A stretch of DNA of 64,000 nucleotides, from assembly GCF_040689105.1 (NCBI RefSeq), contig NZ_JBFBVU010000004.1:124001-188000 (forward strand), written 5' to 3'. This document shows, piece after piece, positions 17,392 to 25,743 of this stretch. Source of the DNA: Meridianimarinicoccus marinus (GTDB lineage Bacteria > Pseudomonadota > Alphaproteobacteria > Rhodobacterales > Rhodobacteraceae). The notes below the pieces were generated by a model that made no database searches, had not been told where the DNA came from, and was given only the letters and a program-made list of their open reading frames with translations. The first letter of the stretch is position 1. The number at the start of each line of letters is the position of its first letter. A program made the position numbers and the translations under genes.

Positions 17392-17916
17392 TCAGTTGCC
17401 GGTGGTCTGCAGATAGGCCACCAGGTCGGCGCGATCGGTGATCTTTTTCAGACCGGCAAAGCTCATCTTGGTGCCTGGCGCCCAGCTCTTGGGATTCTCG
17501 AGGAACCCGTTCAGGTTCTCGGCGGTCCAGGCTTCGGCCGATTTGTCGGCCAGCGCGTCGGAATAGGCAAAGCCTGCAACGCTGGCGATGCCACGATCCA
17601 CCACACCGTCAAGATGCGGGCCGGTGCCATCGGAGCCGTCCAGCTTGTGGCAGGCCTTGCACTTGCCAAAAACCTTCTCGCCCTTGCCGGCGTCGGCTTC
17701 GGTCAGGACCGATGCGAAATCCTGGATCTCGGCGGCATCGCTGTCACCGTGTCCGTCTTCTTCGCCGGTGTCGATGAGATAGGCTTGCTCGCCGTGATCG
17801 CCATGGCCGCCGCCGGTTGTGTACAGGGACTCACCAACCCAGCCGCCCAGAAGATAGACCAGAAGCGCGCCACAGAAAGCGCCCACAATTTTGGTCATCG
17901 TCATCGTGTCTAGCAT
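17392..17916 (-). CDS. cycM: Membrane-anchored cytochrome c (c552/cy type)
   Basis: 174-residue protein with an uncleaved N-terminal membrane anchor (about residues 8-27), a His/Gly/Asp-rich linker and one class I cytochrome c domain. The heme site is C-K-A-C-H and the distal Met ligand is in GTKMSF. Such cytochromes (CycM of Paracoccus, cytochrome cy of Rhodobacter) carry electrons from the bc1 complex to terminal oxidases, possibly including the cbb3 oxidase encoded nearby. I start at MLDTMTMTKIVG because of the ribosome-binding site ACGAGGCG; the upstream in-frame extension looks non-coding. It is divergent from pheA. Confidence 0.93.
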   Translation of the reverse strand: MLDTMTMTKIVGAFCGALLVYLLGGWVGESLYTTGGGHGDHGEQAYLIDTGEEDGHGDSDAAEIQDFASVLTEADAGKGEKVFGKCKACHKLDGSDGTGPHLDGVVDRGIASVAGFAYSDALADKSAEAWTAENLNGFLENPKSWAPGTKMSFAGLKKITDRADLVAYLQTTGN

Positions 17917-18056
17917 TCTGTCGCCTCGTGCTTTCAGATTGCGCGCATCTAGCGGCTTCCGTCTGCCCGGTTCAAGGTGTAGGAGGCGCGACCAAACGAC
18001 CATAAAGCCGCAGGATCCCGTCCTGACGGGAAAAACCGAAGCAGAGAGACGCAGCC

Positions 18057-18890
18057 ATGACCCGCATCGCCTTCCAGGGGGAACCCGGCGCTTACTCCCA
18101 CGAAGCTTGCCGCAATGCCCGCCCCAATTACGAGGCGGTGCCGTGCCGCACCTTCGAAGGTGTGATCGAGGCCGTGCGCGAGGGCCGGGCCGAGCTGGCG
18201 ATGCTGCCGGTCGAAAACTCCACCTATGGCCGGGTCGCCGACATTCACCGGCTGCTGCCCGAAAGCGGGCTGCACATCGTCGAAGAGGCCTTCGTACGGG
18301 TGCATATCAACCTGCTGGCTCTGCCCGGCACCAAGCTGGACGACGTGCGCGAGGCCATGAGCCACACAGTACTGCTGGGTCAGTGCCGCAGCTTTCTGCG
18401 CCAACACGGCATCCACGCGGTGGTCGGCGCCGACACCGCCGGGTCGGCCCAGCAGGTGGCCGAGGAGGGCAATCCGGCAATGGCGGCGCTGGCTTCGGAA
18501 CTGGCCGGCGAGATCTACGGGCTGGACGTTCTGGCCCGCCACATCGAGGATCACGACCGCAACACAACCCGCTTCCTGATCATGGCCAACGAACCCGACA
18601 TGTCGCGGCGCGGCACCTCGGGGATGATGACCAGCTTCGTGTTCCGGGTGCGCAACATTCCGGCAGCGCTCTACAAGGCGATGGGCGGCTTCGCCACCAA
18701 CGGTGTCAACATGACCAAGCTGGAAAGCTACATGGTGGGCGGCAGCTTCACCGCCACCCAGTTCTTCGCCGATATCGAGGGCCATCCCGACGATCCTGCG
18801 GTGGCACGGGCGCTGGAAGAGCTGGAATACTACACGTCGACCCTGTCGATCCTGGGTGTCTACCCCGCCGACCCGCGCCGCCACGAATAG
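18057..18890 (+). CDS. pheA: Prephenate dehydratase
   Basis: 277-residue monofunctional prephenate dehydratase, which makes phenylpyruvate for phenylalanine synthesis in the cytoplasm. The catalytic domain starts at IAFQGEPGAYSHEA and contains the active-site NTTRF motif near residue 180. The C-terminal ACT domain (from about 193) carries the phenylalanine-binding region around KLESYMVGG. There is no fused chorismate mutase; a separate chorismate mutase is encoded at 44.5 kb. The gene stands alone, with its stop 3 bp from the convergent SRPBCC gene. Confidence 0.96.
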   Translation: MTRIAFQGEPGAYSHEACRNARPNYEAVPCRTFEGVIEAVREGRAELAMLPVENSTYGRVADIHRLLPESGLHIVEEAFVRVHINLLALPGTKLDDVREAMSHTVLLGQCRSFLRQHGIHAVVGADTAGSAQQVAEEGNPAMAALASELAGEIYGLDVLARHIEDHDRNTTRFLIMANEPDMSRRGTSGMMTSFVFRVRNIPAALYKAMGGFATNGVNMTKLESYMVGGSFTATQFFADIEGHPDDPAVARALEELEYYTSTLSILGVYPADPRRHE

Positions 18891-18893
18891 GGA

Positions 18894-19349
18894 TCAGGCC
18901 GGGATCTCCAGCGCGCGGGCCATGGCCGCGATGTTGCGCACCAGCCGTTCCTCGATGCGCGGGCGCAGCAGGTGCAGCGGCGGCATCAGCATGTGCCCCG
19001 ACAGGGCACAGGGGCGCACCGACAGGTCGAACCGTGCCAGCGTCAGATCGGCGGCGCGGGCGGTAAATACGGCAGCGATCTTGACCTTCAACTCGGAGGT
19101 GCGCCCGGTCAGGGCATAGCCCTCGGGCGGGGCGATCTCGTCAAGGCACAGCGTCACCTCGCGCTGCAACCCGTGAAAGGTCACGTCGCACTGCCATGTG
19201 GCGCCGGGCCGCAAGGGCGTGCTGTGGTTCTGGCGGCGCAGCGCCATGGTCTTGGGCACCACCGCAGAAATCAGCCGGTCCAGATCGGAAAACCCCGCGA
19301 AGGCGGCGGACCGCGACACCGCGATCTCTTCCTCGTGGGAAACCTTCAT
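18894..19349 (-). CDS. SRPBCC-family protein, function unknown
   Basis: 151-residue protein with the length and sequence pattern of SRPBCC (START-like) folds, which bind hydrophobic ligands. It starts MKVSHEEEIAVSRSAAFAGFSD, with a long C-terminal helix (IEERLVRNIAAMARALE). No signal peptide or catalytic motif is visible. Its ATG overlaps the nudC stop by four bases, so the two are translated together. The role is unknown; the coupling to nudC is the only functional clue. Confidence 0.8.
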   Translation of the reverse strand: MKVSHEEEIAVSRSAAFAGFSDLDRLISAVVPKTMALRRQNHSTPLRPGATWQCDVTFHGLQREVTLCLDEIAPPEGYALTGRTSELKVKIAAVFTARAADLTLARFDLSVRPCALSGHMLMPPLHLLRPRIEERLVRNIAAMARALEIPA

Positions 19350-20329
19350 CCGGGCATGTCTCCCAGCCGGTCGGCCAGCCATTGCCCCATGATGTAGCCG
19401 GCAATCGCGCCCTTCCGGGGGGCGCGAATGGTGGGATGGGCGCCCGTGAACACCTCCAGCAATTCCTCGCGGGTAATCCAGAGGGCATCCTCGATCTCGA
19501 CCGGATCGACGGTGATTTCCGTGCTGCGGGCAATGCCGTGGCAGGCCAGCATCAGCGAGGACGGGAACGGCCAGGGCTGGCTGGCCAGATAGCGCACCGC
19601 GCCAACCTCGACGGCGGTTTCCTCGGCGACCTCGCGCCGCACGGCGGCTTCCAGCGTCTCGCCGGGTTCGACGAAGCCCGCCAACAGCGAATACATGCCG
19701 TCCGGCCACTGCGGAGAGCGGCCCAGAAGCAGGGAATTGCCATGGGTGACCAGCATGATGACCACCGGATCGGTGCGCGGAAAATGCTTGCCGTCGCAGG
19801 CCGCGCAATCGCGCTGCCAGCCGCCTTGCGTGATGGTCGTCGCCGCCCCGCAGTTGGAACAGAACCGGTGGCGTGCATGCCAGGACAACAGGGCGCGGGC
19901 GGTGGCCGCAAGCTCGGCATCGCGCGGGGTCAGCCCGGTCATCGCACCGCGCAGTTCGGCAAACCGGTGCTGCGGCGGGAAGGCCGGATGCACTTGTTCG
20001 GACGGATCGAAGAAGGCCTCCAGCGCGCCTTCGGGCACCGCGTCCGGCTCCCAGGCGGACAGATCCAGCGCGAAGCGTGGCGTGGCGGCGTCCATTCCAA
20101 GGAACAAGGGCGCTTCGACTGCCGCCTCAAGGCCGGCCGCATCCGTCGGCAGCCATCCGGCCGCCAAACTGTCCGCGTCGCCCGCGATCAGCGGCTTGCC
20201 ACGCCAGAACGGCAGAACCCGTGCCGTGGGACCGTCATAGAGCGCACGCAGCCGGGCCGGGTCCGCGCGCAGAGGCGCGGCCCGTGGCAGCCCCGAGTCC
20301 CGGAACGCGAGCGAATTCGTGTCAAACAT
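19346..20329 (-). CDS. nudC: NudC, NAD(+) diphosphatase / NADH pyrophosphatase
   Basis: 327-residue Nudix hydrolase that cleaves NAD(H) and, in characterised relatives, removes NAD caps from RNA. An N-terminal domain is followed by a zinc ribbon with two cysteine pairs (CSNC near residue 155 and CAAC near 174). The Nudix box follows, with G-x5-E-x7-R-E-V-x-E-E starting at GFVEPGE, and then the NudC-specific SQPWPFPSSLM motif. I start at MFDTNSLAFRDS; the longer open frame upstream overlaps the start region of the opposite gene and looks non-coding. Confidence 0.95.
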   Translation of the reverse strand: MFDTNSLAFRDSGLPRAAPLRADPARLRALYDGPTARVLPFWRGKPLIAGDADSLAAGWLPTDAAGLEAAVEAPLFLGMDAATPRFALDLSAWEPDAVPEGALEAFFDPSEQVHPAFPPQHRFAELRGAMTGLTPRDAELAATARALLSWHARHRFCSNCGAATTITQGGWQRDCAACDGKHFPRTDPVVIMLVTHGNSLLLGRSPQWPDGMYSLLAGFVEPGETLEAAVRREVAEETAVEVGAVRYLASQPWPFPSSLMLACHGIARSTEITVDPVEIEDALWITREELLEVFTGAHPTIRAPRKGAIAGYIMGQWLADRLGDMPG

Positions 20330-20547
20330 GCGGCGCGACCCCCGTTTCCCCTGCCCCGCCGCATCGCACAGCCCCTGCCGGATTGCAAACCACCGGCCCG
20401 GCGCGGGTGTTGCGAGAACACCCCGACTGCGCGAGAAATACAACCTTCGGTGCGGCCCGCCTTGCCCCCGGCGCAAAGGCTCCGTGAAGATGCGCATACC
20501 AGACGCGAACGTCATGGAAAGGGCGCCCGATTTCCACCTCGGAACAC

Positions 20548-22392
20548 TTGCTGGACCCGGCACAGGTCTCCTTGCGGATTCTGTGCACCACCGATCTGCA
20601 TGCCGCGATCTGGCCCTTCAACTATGCCACCGACAGGCAGGACGACACGCGCGGACTGGCGCTTCTGGCGCCGCTGATTCATGCTGCCCGGCGCGAGGCC
20701 GCCAACAGCTGCCTGTTCGACGTGGGCGACAGCCTGCAGGGCACTGCCCTGGCCGACGCCGCCGCCGGGGACCTGTCGTCCCCCCATCCGGTCATCGCGG
20801 CAATGAACAACTTGGACTATGACGCGGCAACGCTGGGCAACCACGATTTCGACTATGGTCTGGAGGCGCTGAGCGCGGCGATGACCGCCGCCCGGTTCCC
20901 CTTCGCGCTGGCCAACCTGCGAAATGCGCCCGGATCTTCCCCGGCCCTGCCGCCGCCCTTCGTCTTGCTGGACCGGGAGGTGACCGATCGTGCGGGGCGC
21001 AGGCATCCGCTGCGCCTCGGCGTTCTCGGTCTGGCGCCGCCGCAAACCATCCTGTGGAACGCCGCCGCGCTTGACGGCGCGGTGACAGCCGAAGAGGCCG
21101 CAGGCGTGGCGGAAGCCCTGATCCCGCAGATGCGCGCCGCCGGGGCGGATCTGATCGTGGCCCTGTGCCATTCCGGCATCGGCAGGGATACCGACACCGA
21201 TCCGCCCGACATGTTCGCCCAGAAAATCGCCCGGCTGGAGGGGATCGACGCGCTTCTCACCGGCCACAGCCACGGGTGCCTGCCGGGGCCGGATTATACC
21301 GGCCATCCTGCCGTCGATGCCGAAAAGGGCGCGATTTGCGGCACGCCCGCCCTGATGGCCGGGGCGCATGGCCGCCACGTTGGCGTGCTCGATCTGGATC
21401 TTGCGCGCGGCAGCCGGGGCTGGACCGTCACCGGCGCGCAGGCCGGGTTGCGCGGCATCCCGGCGTCCCCGCCGCCCGCCGATCCGGCCATCCTGCAGGC
21501 AACCGCGCAGCACCACGCCCGGACCCGCGCCAGCCTGAGAGACATCATCGCCACCGCCGCGGTGCCGCTGCACACGGTGGCCGCCATGGTGGGACATGCG
21601 CCTGCCCTGCGGGTTCTGTCCGATGCGCAGGTCCGAACCGCACACCACATGCTGCGGGATCATTCGCTGGGCGATCTGCCCCTGCTGTCCGCGGTGGCCC
21701 CGATCCGGATGGGCGGGCGTGCCGGGCCATCGGCGTTCGTCGATCTTCCCGAAGGCCCGATCCGCGAACGAGACCTGCTGGACCTGGCCCCGTTTCCCAA
21801 CCGCCTTTCGGTTTTCGAGATCACCGGCGCCCAGCTTCGGCTTTGGCTGGAACGCGCGGCGGCCTGCTATCGGCAGGTGTCGCCCGGCCCTGAGCCGCAG
21901 CCGCTGCTGGTGCCCGGCGCCCCCGGATACAATCTGGATACGGTCTTTGGCGTGACTTACGAGATCGACCTGCAGGCGCCAGCCTGGTTCGACGCGATCA
22001 GTGGCGTCGCCAAGGCGCGCCGGGGCCGTGGGCGCATCCGGCGGCTGGCCCTGAATGGCCAGACCGTGACCGATGCGGATCGCTTCGCCATGGTGACCAG
22101 CGCTTTCCGGGCCTGTGGCGGCGGCGGCTACCGCGCGCCCGCCGATCCGGAGGGGCAGTTGTTCTCTACCGACACTCTGCGCCAATGCCTGTCGGCCCAT
22201 GCGCGCGACTTGCGCACCCTGAACCCGCCCGGCGACACGCCATGGCGTTTTGCGCCGATGGCCGCATCGGTACAGTTGCAAACCTCTCCAGCAGCGACTC
22301 CCGCCCATTTCGGCCCGCTGGAGCGCTCGGTGCAGGATCTCGGGCTGGATGCACAGGGGTTTCGCTTGCTGCGGCTGTCGTTGGACGGCTAG
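20548..22392 (+). CDS. CpdB/UshA-like metallophosphoesterase (2',3'-cyclic phosphodiesterase/nucleotidase)
   Basis: 614-residue protein with the two-domain 5'-nucleotidase architecture. The N-terminal metallophosphoesterase domain has all metal-binding motifs (TTDLHA, DVGDSLQG, GNHDFDYG, CHSGIG, TGHSHG). The C-terminal substrate domain contains RMGGRAG and the aromatic GAPGYNLDTVFG region. The DLHA and tyrosine-rich start resemble CpdB rather than UshA. Characterised relatives are periplasmic, but no signal peptide is visible. The only plausible start is TTG at 20548, since an in-frame stop lies at 20485 and no ATG or GTG intervenes. The start, and hence the location, are uncertain. Confidence 0.85.
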   Translation: MLDPAQVSLRILCTTDLHAAIWPFNYATDRQDDTRGLALLAPLIHAARREAANSCLFDVGDSLQGTALADAAAGDLSSPHPVIAAMNNLDYDAATLGNHDFDYGLEALSAAMTAARFPFALANLRNAPGSSPALPPPFVLLDREVTDRAGRRHPLRLGVLGLAPPQTILWNAAALDGAVTAEEAAGVAEALIPQMRAAGADLIVALCHSGIGRDTDTDPPDMFAQKIARLEGIDALLTGHSHGCLPGPDYTGHPAVDAEKGAICGTPALMAGAHGRHVGVLDLDLARGSRGWTVTGAQAGLRGIPASPPPADPAILQATAQHHARTRASLRDIIATAAVPLHTVAAMVGHAPALRVLSDAQVRTAHHMLRDHSLGDLPLLSAVAPIRMGGRAGPSAFVDLPEGPIRERDLLDLAPFPNRLSVFEITGAQLRLWLERAAACYRQVSPGPEPQPLLVPGAPGYNLDTVFGVTYEIDLQAPAWFDAISGVAKARRGRGRIRRLALNGQTVTDADRFAMVTSAFRACGGGGYRAPADPEGQLFSTDTLRQCLSAHARDLRTLNPPGDTPWRFAPMAASVQLQTSPAATPAHFGPLERSVQDLGLDAQGFRLLRLSLDG

Positions 22393-22416
22393 GCCATATG
22401 GCTTGCGCCCAGACCC

Positions 22417-22445
22417 TTGCATCCGTTTCGCAAGACGCTTAGATA
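22417..22445 (+). promoter_or_regulatory. Promoter of ffs
   Basis: A TTGCAT -35 (22417-22422) and a TAGATA -10 (22440-22445) are separated by exactly 17 bp. Both are close to the vegetative sigma consensus, and the -10 ends 4 bp before the predicted RNA 5' end. Confidence 0.7.
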
Positions 22446-22449
22446 TCGC

Positions 22450-22549
22450 GGTGAGAGGTTGGCGCGGGCAGGCGCCTCGCCAACCCGGTCAGATCCGGAA
22501 GGAAGCAGCCGTAACGAGCCCCGCTTGGGTCGTTGTCCAGCCTCTCACC
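22450..22549 (+). ncRNA. ffs: Signal recognition particle RNA (small 4.5S type)
   Basis: The conserved SRP core GGTCAGATCCGGAAGGAAGC, followed by AGCCGTAACGAGCC, lies at about 22487-22520. It contains the GGAA tetraloop and the asymmetric loop bound by Ffh. The ends pair perfectly (GGTGAGAGG at 22450-22458 with CCTCTCACC at 22541-22549), giving one long hairpin of about 100 nt as expected for the small bacterial SRP RNA. Its protein partner Ffh is encoded at 41.9 kb in this window. The exact ends are approximate. Confidence 0.95.
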
Positions 22550-22703
22550 CACACCATCCAGCCCGGAGGTCATCTGATGATTGTTCTCGTCTCTCCCCGG
22601 GCAGCGCGTTTCTGACGGTCTGAACCGTCCCGCTGCCTGATCCGTATTGCCGCGCAAGCGATTGCTGCGCGGTGAGCAATGCGTGATATCAACAGGCAGA
22701 CAA

Positions 22704-23735
22704 ATGGCTTTTTCCCTTGCGGACCTTGGCTGGTCCAACTTTTTCCTGCAACAAGACCCTCAGGACGACGGCGATACACTGTATCGGCTGGCCCATGTTC
22801 ATCGCGACCGCGCCGAAGGGCTGGGCTGTGACGGCCCCGTCGTTCTGACAACCGCGCCGCCGCTGACCACCGCAGAGCTGGCGGTCGGCGATTGGGTCGC
22901 GGCGGATCCCGATTTCCGAATCCGACATCGCTTTGACCGCAAGACCGTTCTGCAGCGCCGCGCGGCGGGCACCGATGCCCGCACCCAACTGATCGCGGCC
23001 AATGTGGACACCCTGTTCATCGTCGGCTCCTGCAACGCCGATTTCAGTCCGGCGCGGCTGGAGCGGTACCTGGCCCTGGCCAAGGGCGCCGGATGCTACC
23101 CGGTCGTGGTGCTGACCAAGGCCGATCTTTGCGACGATCCCGGCACTTTCCGTGCACAGGCCGAGACCCTCGCGCCCCTGTTGACCGTGCTGACGGTGGA
23201 TGCCCATGCCGCTGAAGACATCCGGCAGGTGGCCGGCTGGCTGGGGCGCGGCCAGACCGGCGCGCTGGTCGGGTCGTCAGGAGTGGGCAAGACCACGCTT
23301 CTGAACGGGCTGACCGGGCAGCAGGAAGACACCCAGGCGATCCGCGAGGATGACGCCAAGGGGCGCCACACCACCACGGCGCGCGGGCTGTATCCGGTCG
23401 CCTCGGGCGGCTGGATCATCGACACCCCCGGAATGCGCGCCCTGCGGCTGTCAGACGCCAGCCAGGGCATCGACGATGTGTTCGAGGATGTCTCATCGCT
23501 GGCCACGCAATGCCGGTTCAGCGATTGCACGCATGAGACCGAACCCGGTTGCGCCATCCTTGCCGCGATCGAAAGCGGCGACCTGGACCCCGCCCGCCTG
23601 CGGCGCTGGCAGAAGCTGCGGCGCGAAGACCAGCACAACAGCCAGACGCTGGCGCAGGCCCGTGCCCGCGACAAGGCGTTTGGCAAGATGGTCCGCAACG
23701 TGGTGGCCGGGAAGAAGTCCAAGCGCGGCCTGTAA
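22704..23735 (+). CDS. rsgA: RsgA, small-subunit-dependent ribosome biogenesis GTPase
   Basis: 343-residue circularly permuted GTPase that checks late maturation of the 30S subunit. The motifs occur in the permuted order: G4 TKAD, then G1 GSSGVGKTT, then G3 DTPGM. An N-terminal OB-fold precedes them, and a C-terminal zinc knuckle (C-x5-C-x-H-x6-C around CRFSDCTHETEPGC) follows. I start at MAFSLADLGWSNFF; the in-frame ATG 57 bases upstream adds a segment with no counterpart in the family. The gene lies just downstream of ffs. Confidence 0.93.
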   Translation: MAFSLADLGWSNFFLQQDPQDDGDTLYRLAHVHRDRAEGLGCDGPVVLTTAPPLTTAELAVGDWVAADPDFRIRHRFDRKTVLQRRAAGTDARTQLIAANVDTLFIVGSCNADFSPARLERYLALAKGAGCYPVVVLTKADLCDDPGTFRAQAETLAPLLTVLTVDAHAAEDIRQVAGWLGRGQTGALVGSSGVGKTTLLNGLTGQQEDTQAIREDDAKGRHTTTARGLYPVASGGWIIDTPGMRALRLSDASQGIDDVFEDVSSLATQCRFSDCTHETEPGCAILAAIESGDLDPARLRRWQKLRREDQHNSQTLAQARARDKAFGKMVRNVVAGKKSKRGL

Positions 23736-23749
23736 ACCGCACCGGACAA

Positions 23750-23777
23750 CCGGGGCGTCAATTCTACGGCGCCCCGG
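23750..23777. terminator. Hairpin between convergent rsgA and ankyrin gene
   Basis: The 8-bp perfect stem CCGGGGCG/CGCCCCGG has a 12-nt loop and sits in the 50-bp gap between two convergent stops. There is no T run on either side, so it may act as a weak or Rho-assisted terminator or only protect mRNA ends. Confidence 0.45.
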
Positions 23778-23785
23778 CGCACGGA

Positions 23786-25327
23786 TCAGACCACTCCGCT
23801 GTCAACCACCTGCCCCGGATGCGCCTCGGCCCACGTCGCCAGCAGCGCCGCCATCTCGGGTTCCTCGGCCATGCCGACAGCCCGGCGCGGCAACGCGACG
23901 CCATGCTCAAGCGCAAGACGCATGCAGCCAGTGTGATCGCGCGCAGCCCGGTGTGGGCAATTCTCCGATCCATGCAGGATGGTTGAAAACACCGTTCCGC
24001 CGTAGGCGTTCACATGGCCCATGTCCGGGCCCTGCTTCAGGAACCAGGCGAAGACCTCGGTCAGCCCTTCCCATCCGGCCAGTTGCAGCGGGGTCAGGCC
24101 CATTTCGTCGGTCGCATTCGCATCAAACCCCATGGCCACCAGACGCTGCATCTGTGGCAGCGTGCCCGGACGCGGCACCAGCAGGGTCAGCAAGGGGCGC
24201 AGATCCGTTGAAACCCTGGCCATGTCGATCCAGTCGGTCGCGGAAACGTCCCCTTCTGCCGCCCGCGCCAATTGCGCCTCGATCGCCGAAAGCGCCGTAT
24301 CCGCACCGCGCTGTTCCAGCCGCCGCGACAGGGCGGCCTGCCCGAAGATCCGCGCATAGGCATAGGCCGAATGCCCGTGGAACAGGGTCGCGGGATCAGC
24401 GCCATTGTCCAGCAGAAGATCCGCCATCGCCACCGAAGCCCCCCGCCGCGCCACCAGATGCAGCGCCGGCAGCGCTGACATTGCGGTGCCCGAGGGATGC
24501 GTGGCGGCCCCCTCGTTCGGATCCGCCCCCGCCGCAAGCAGCATCCGCACCGCCTCCACATCGTCGAAATCGATGGCCCGCAGCACGGCGTTGGTGCCCC
24601 TTGGAGACGCGCCATGCTCCAGCAGCATCCGCAGCCCCTCGTGATGGCCCAACTCGGTGGCGTGATAGAGCGATTCGCCATCGTCGGGATCGGCCCCATG
24701 CGCCAACAGCCATCGCGCCAGCACCATGTTGTTGCTGTGCCCGATGGCCCCGTACAGCGCCGACAGCCGATGGTTGGACCCCGGCTCCGCAGGGCAACTG
24801 TCATTTACCGATGCCCCGTGCCGCAACAGAAGCTCCGCAATGCCCAGCATGGCGTCGTCGGGTTCAGGCATCGCCTGGAAGCGGCGCGAAAACGCCAGAT
24901 GCAGGATCGGCCGCCCGCGCGGCCCGAAGCTTTGCGTGGCCAGTAACGGGTCGCGGGCCAGTGCCGCCGCCACGGCCGCATGATCCAGAAGCGCCACCTG
25001 CAAGGCAAAATGCCCCTCGGCCAGATCCGGCGCCTCTTGCAACAACCGATCCACGCGGGCGTTCCGCCCCTGATACAGGGCTCGTTTCAGCGCCTGCAAA
25101 CGCGCCGCGCCGTCCACGCCGTGCCGTGCCACGGCCTCTTTCAGTTGCGGCCAACTGGAAAATCCAGCCTCGCGCGCCACCACATGCAGCGCATCCGCAT
25201 GCCGAAGGTCCACCACGGACGCCCCCTGCACTTGCCGGACACGCGCCACGGCCGCCGGATCGCCCTGATCATGGCCGGATTTGAGCGCCTTCGCAGATCG
25301 GCGCAGATGGTCGAGGGATTTCACCAT
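23786..25327 (-). CDS. Ankyrin-repeat protein, function unknown
   Basis: 513-residue protein with many ankyrin repeats through most of its length, visible as LLLRHGASVND, WLLAHGADPDDGE, MLLEHGASPRGT, LLAAGADPNEG and DLLLDNGADPAT. No signal peptide or membrane span is evident, so it is probably a cytoplasmic protein-binding scaffold. I start at MVKSLDHLRRSAK because GAGGAAACCG precedes it; the ATG 12 bases upstream is less well placed. The N-terminal 90 residues before the repeats contain a short HVVAREAGFSSWPQLKEAV segment seen in other bacterial ankyrin proteins. The partner is unknown. Confidence 0.85.
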   Translation of the reverse strand: MVKSLDHLRRSAKALKSGHDQGDPAAVARVRQVQGASVVDLRHADALHVVAREAGFSSWPQLKEAVARHGVDGAARLQALKRALYQGRNARVDRLLQEAPDLAEGHFALQVALLDHAAVAAALARDPLLATQSFGPRGRPILHLAFSRRFQAMPEPDDAMLGIAELLLRHGASVNDSCPAEPGSNHRLSALYGAIGHSNNMVLARWLLAHGADPDDGESLYHATELGHHEGLRMLLEHGASPRGTNAVLRAIDFDDVEAVRMLLAAGADPNEGAATHPSGTAMSALPALHLVARRGASVAMADLLLDNGADPATLFHGHSAYAYARIFGQAALSRRLEQRGADTALSAIEAQLARAAEGDVSATDWIDMARVSTDLRPLLTLLVPRPGTLPQMQRLVAMGFDANATDEMGLTPLQLAGWEGLTEVFAWFLKQGPDMGHVNAYGGTVFSTILHGSENCPHRAARDHTGCMRLALEHGVALPRRAVGMAEEPEMAALLATWAEAHPGQVVDSGVV

Positions 25328-25743
25328 CGGTTTCCTCATCGCTTGGCCCAGTGATCCGCCGACACGGGCATGAGAAAAACCGAAGATATTTCTTCGTTCA
25401 GGTCTCGATAGGGTGCCGACAACAGCTTTCCGCGGATCAGGAGGCCGCCCCGAACGGCCCTTCCCTGAGGGTACCGCTGCACATCTTGCCTCGCAAGGGG
25501 CAACTCCCGCCCTCTGTTGCGCCCTTGCGGGCGCGCCGCCGGTTGGGCCGGGCGCCGCTGGCGCGGCGCGGTTGCACCTTTTTCTTGTCGAAAACACTCA
25601 AAATCCCGCCGCCGCCACAGGCCCCGCCCCCACATCGAAGGCACGACCCGATTTGACCTGCATTCCGGCCCGTCCATCTGGACCTCCGCTCCGCTGCCCC
25701 CTAGCTTGGCTGCAACCAATGATTCCCCGGGGAGACGACACAG
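25328..25743. other. Upstream region of dnaX and the ankyrin gene
   Basis: A 416-bp non-coding interval between divergent genes. It holds a small hairpin at 25381-25396 (CGAAGA/TCTTCG), a GC hairpin at 25552-25569 (GCGCCGC/GCGGCGC) and one copy of a 24-bp element at 25577-25600. The dnaX promoter should lie in the last 100 bp. Open frames crossing this interval have no start signal. I see no RNA gene. Confidence 0.5.
25577..25600 (+). repeat. 24-bp element, copy 1 (upstream of dnaX)
   Basis: It reads CCTTTTTCTTGTCGAAAACA followed by CTCA. The copy at 28739-28762 on the other strand differs at one base. Here it follows a GC hairpin by about 8 nt but has no plus-strand gene upstream to terminate, so its role at this place is unclear. 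Confidence 0.6.

Noticed and set aside
20512..22422. Open frame of 636 codons on the minus strand across the CpdB-like gene
   Set aside because: Antisense to a gene with intact catalytic motifs. The product has no recognisable domain.
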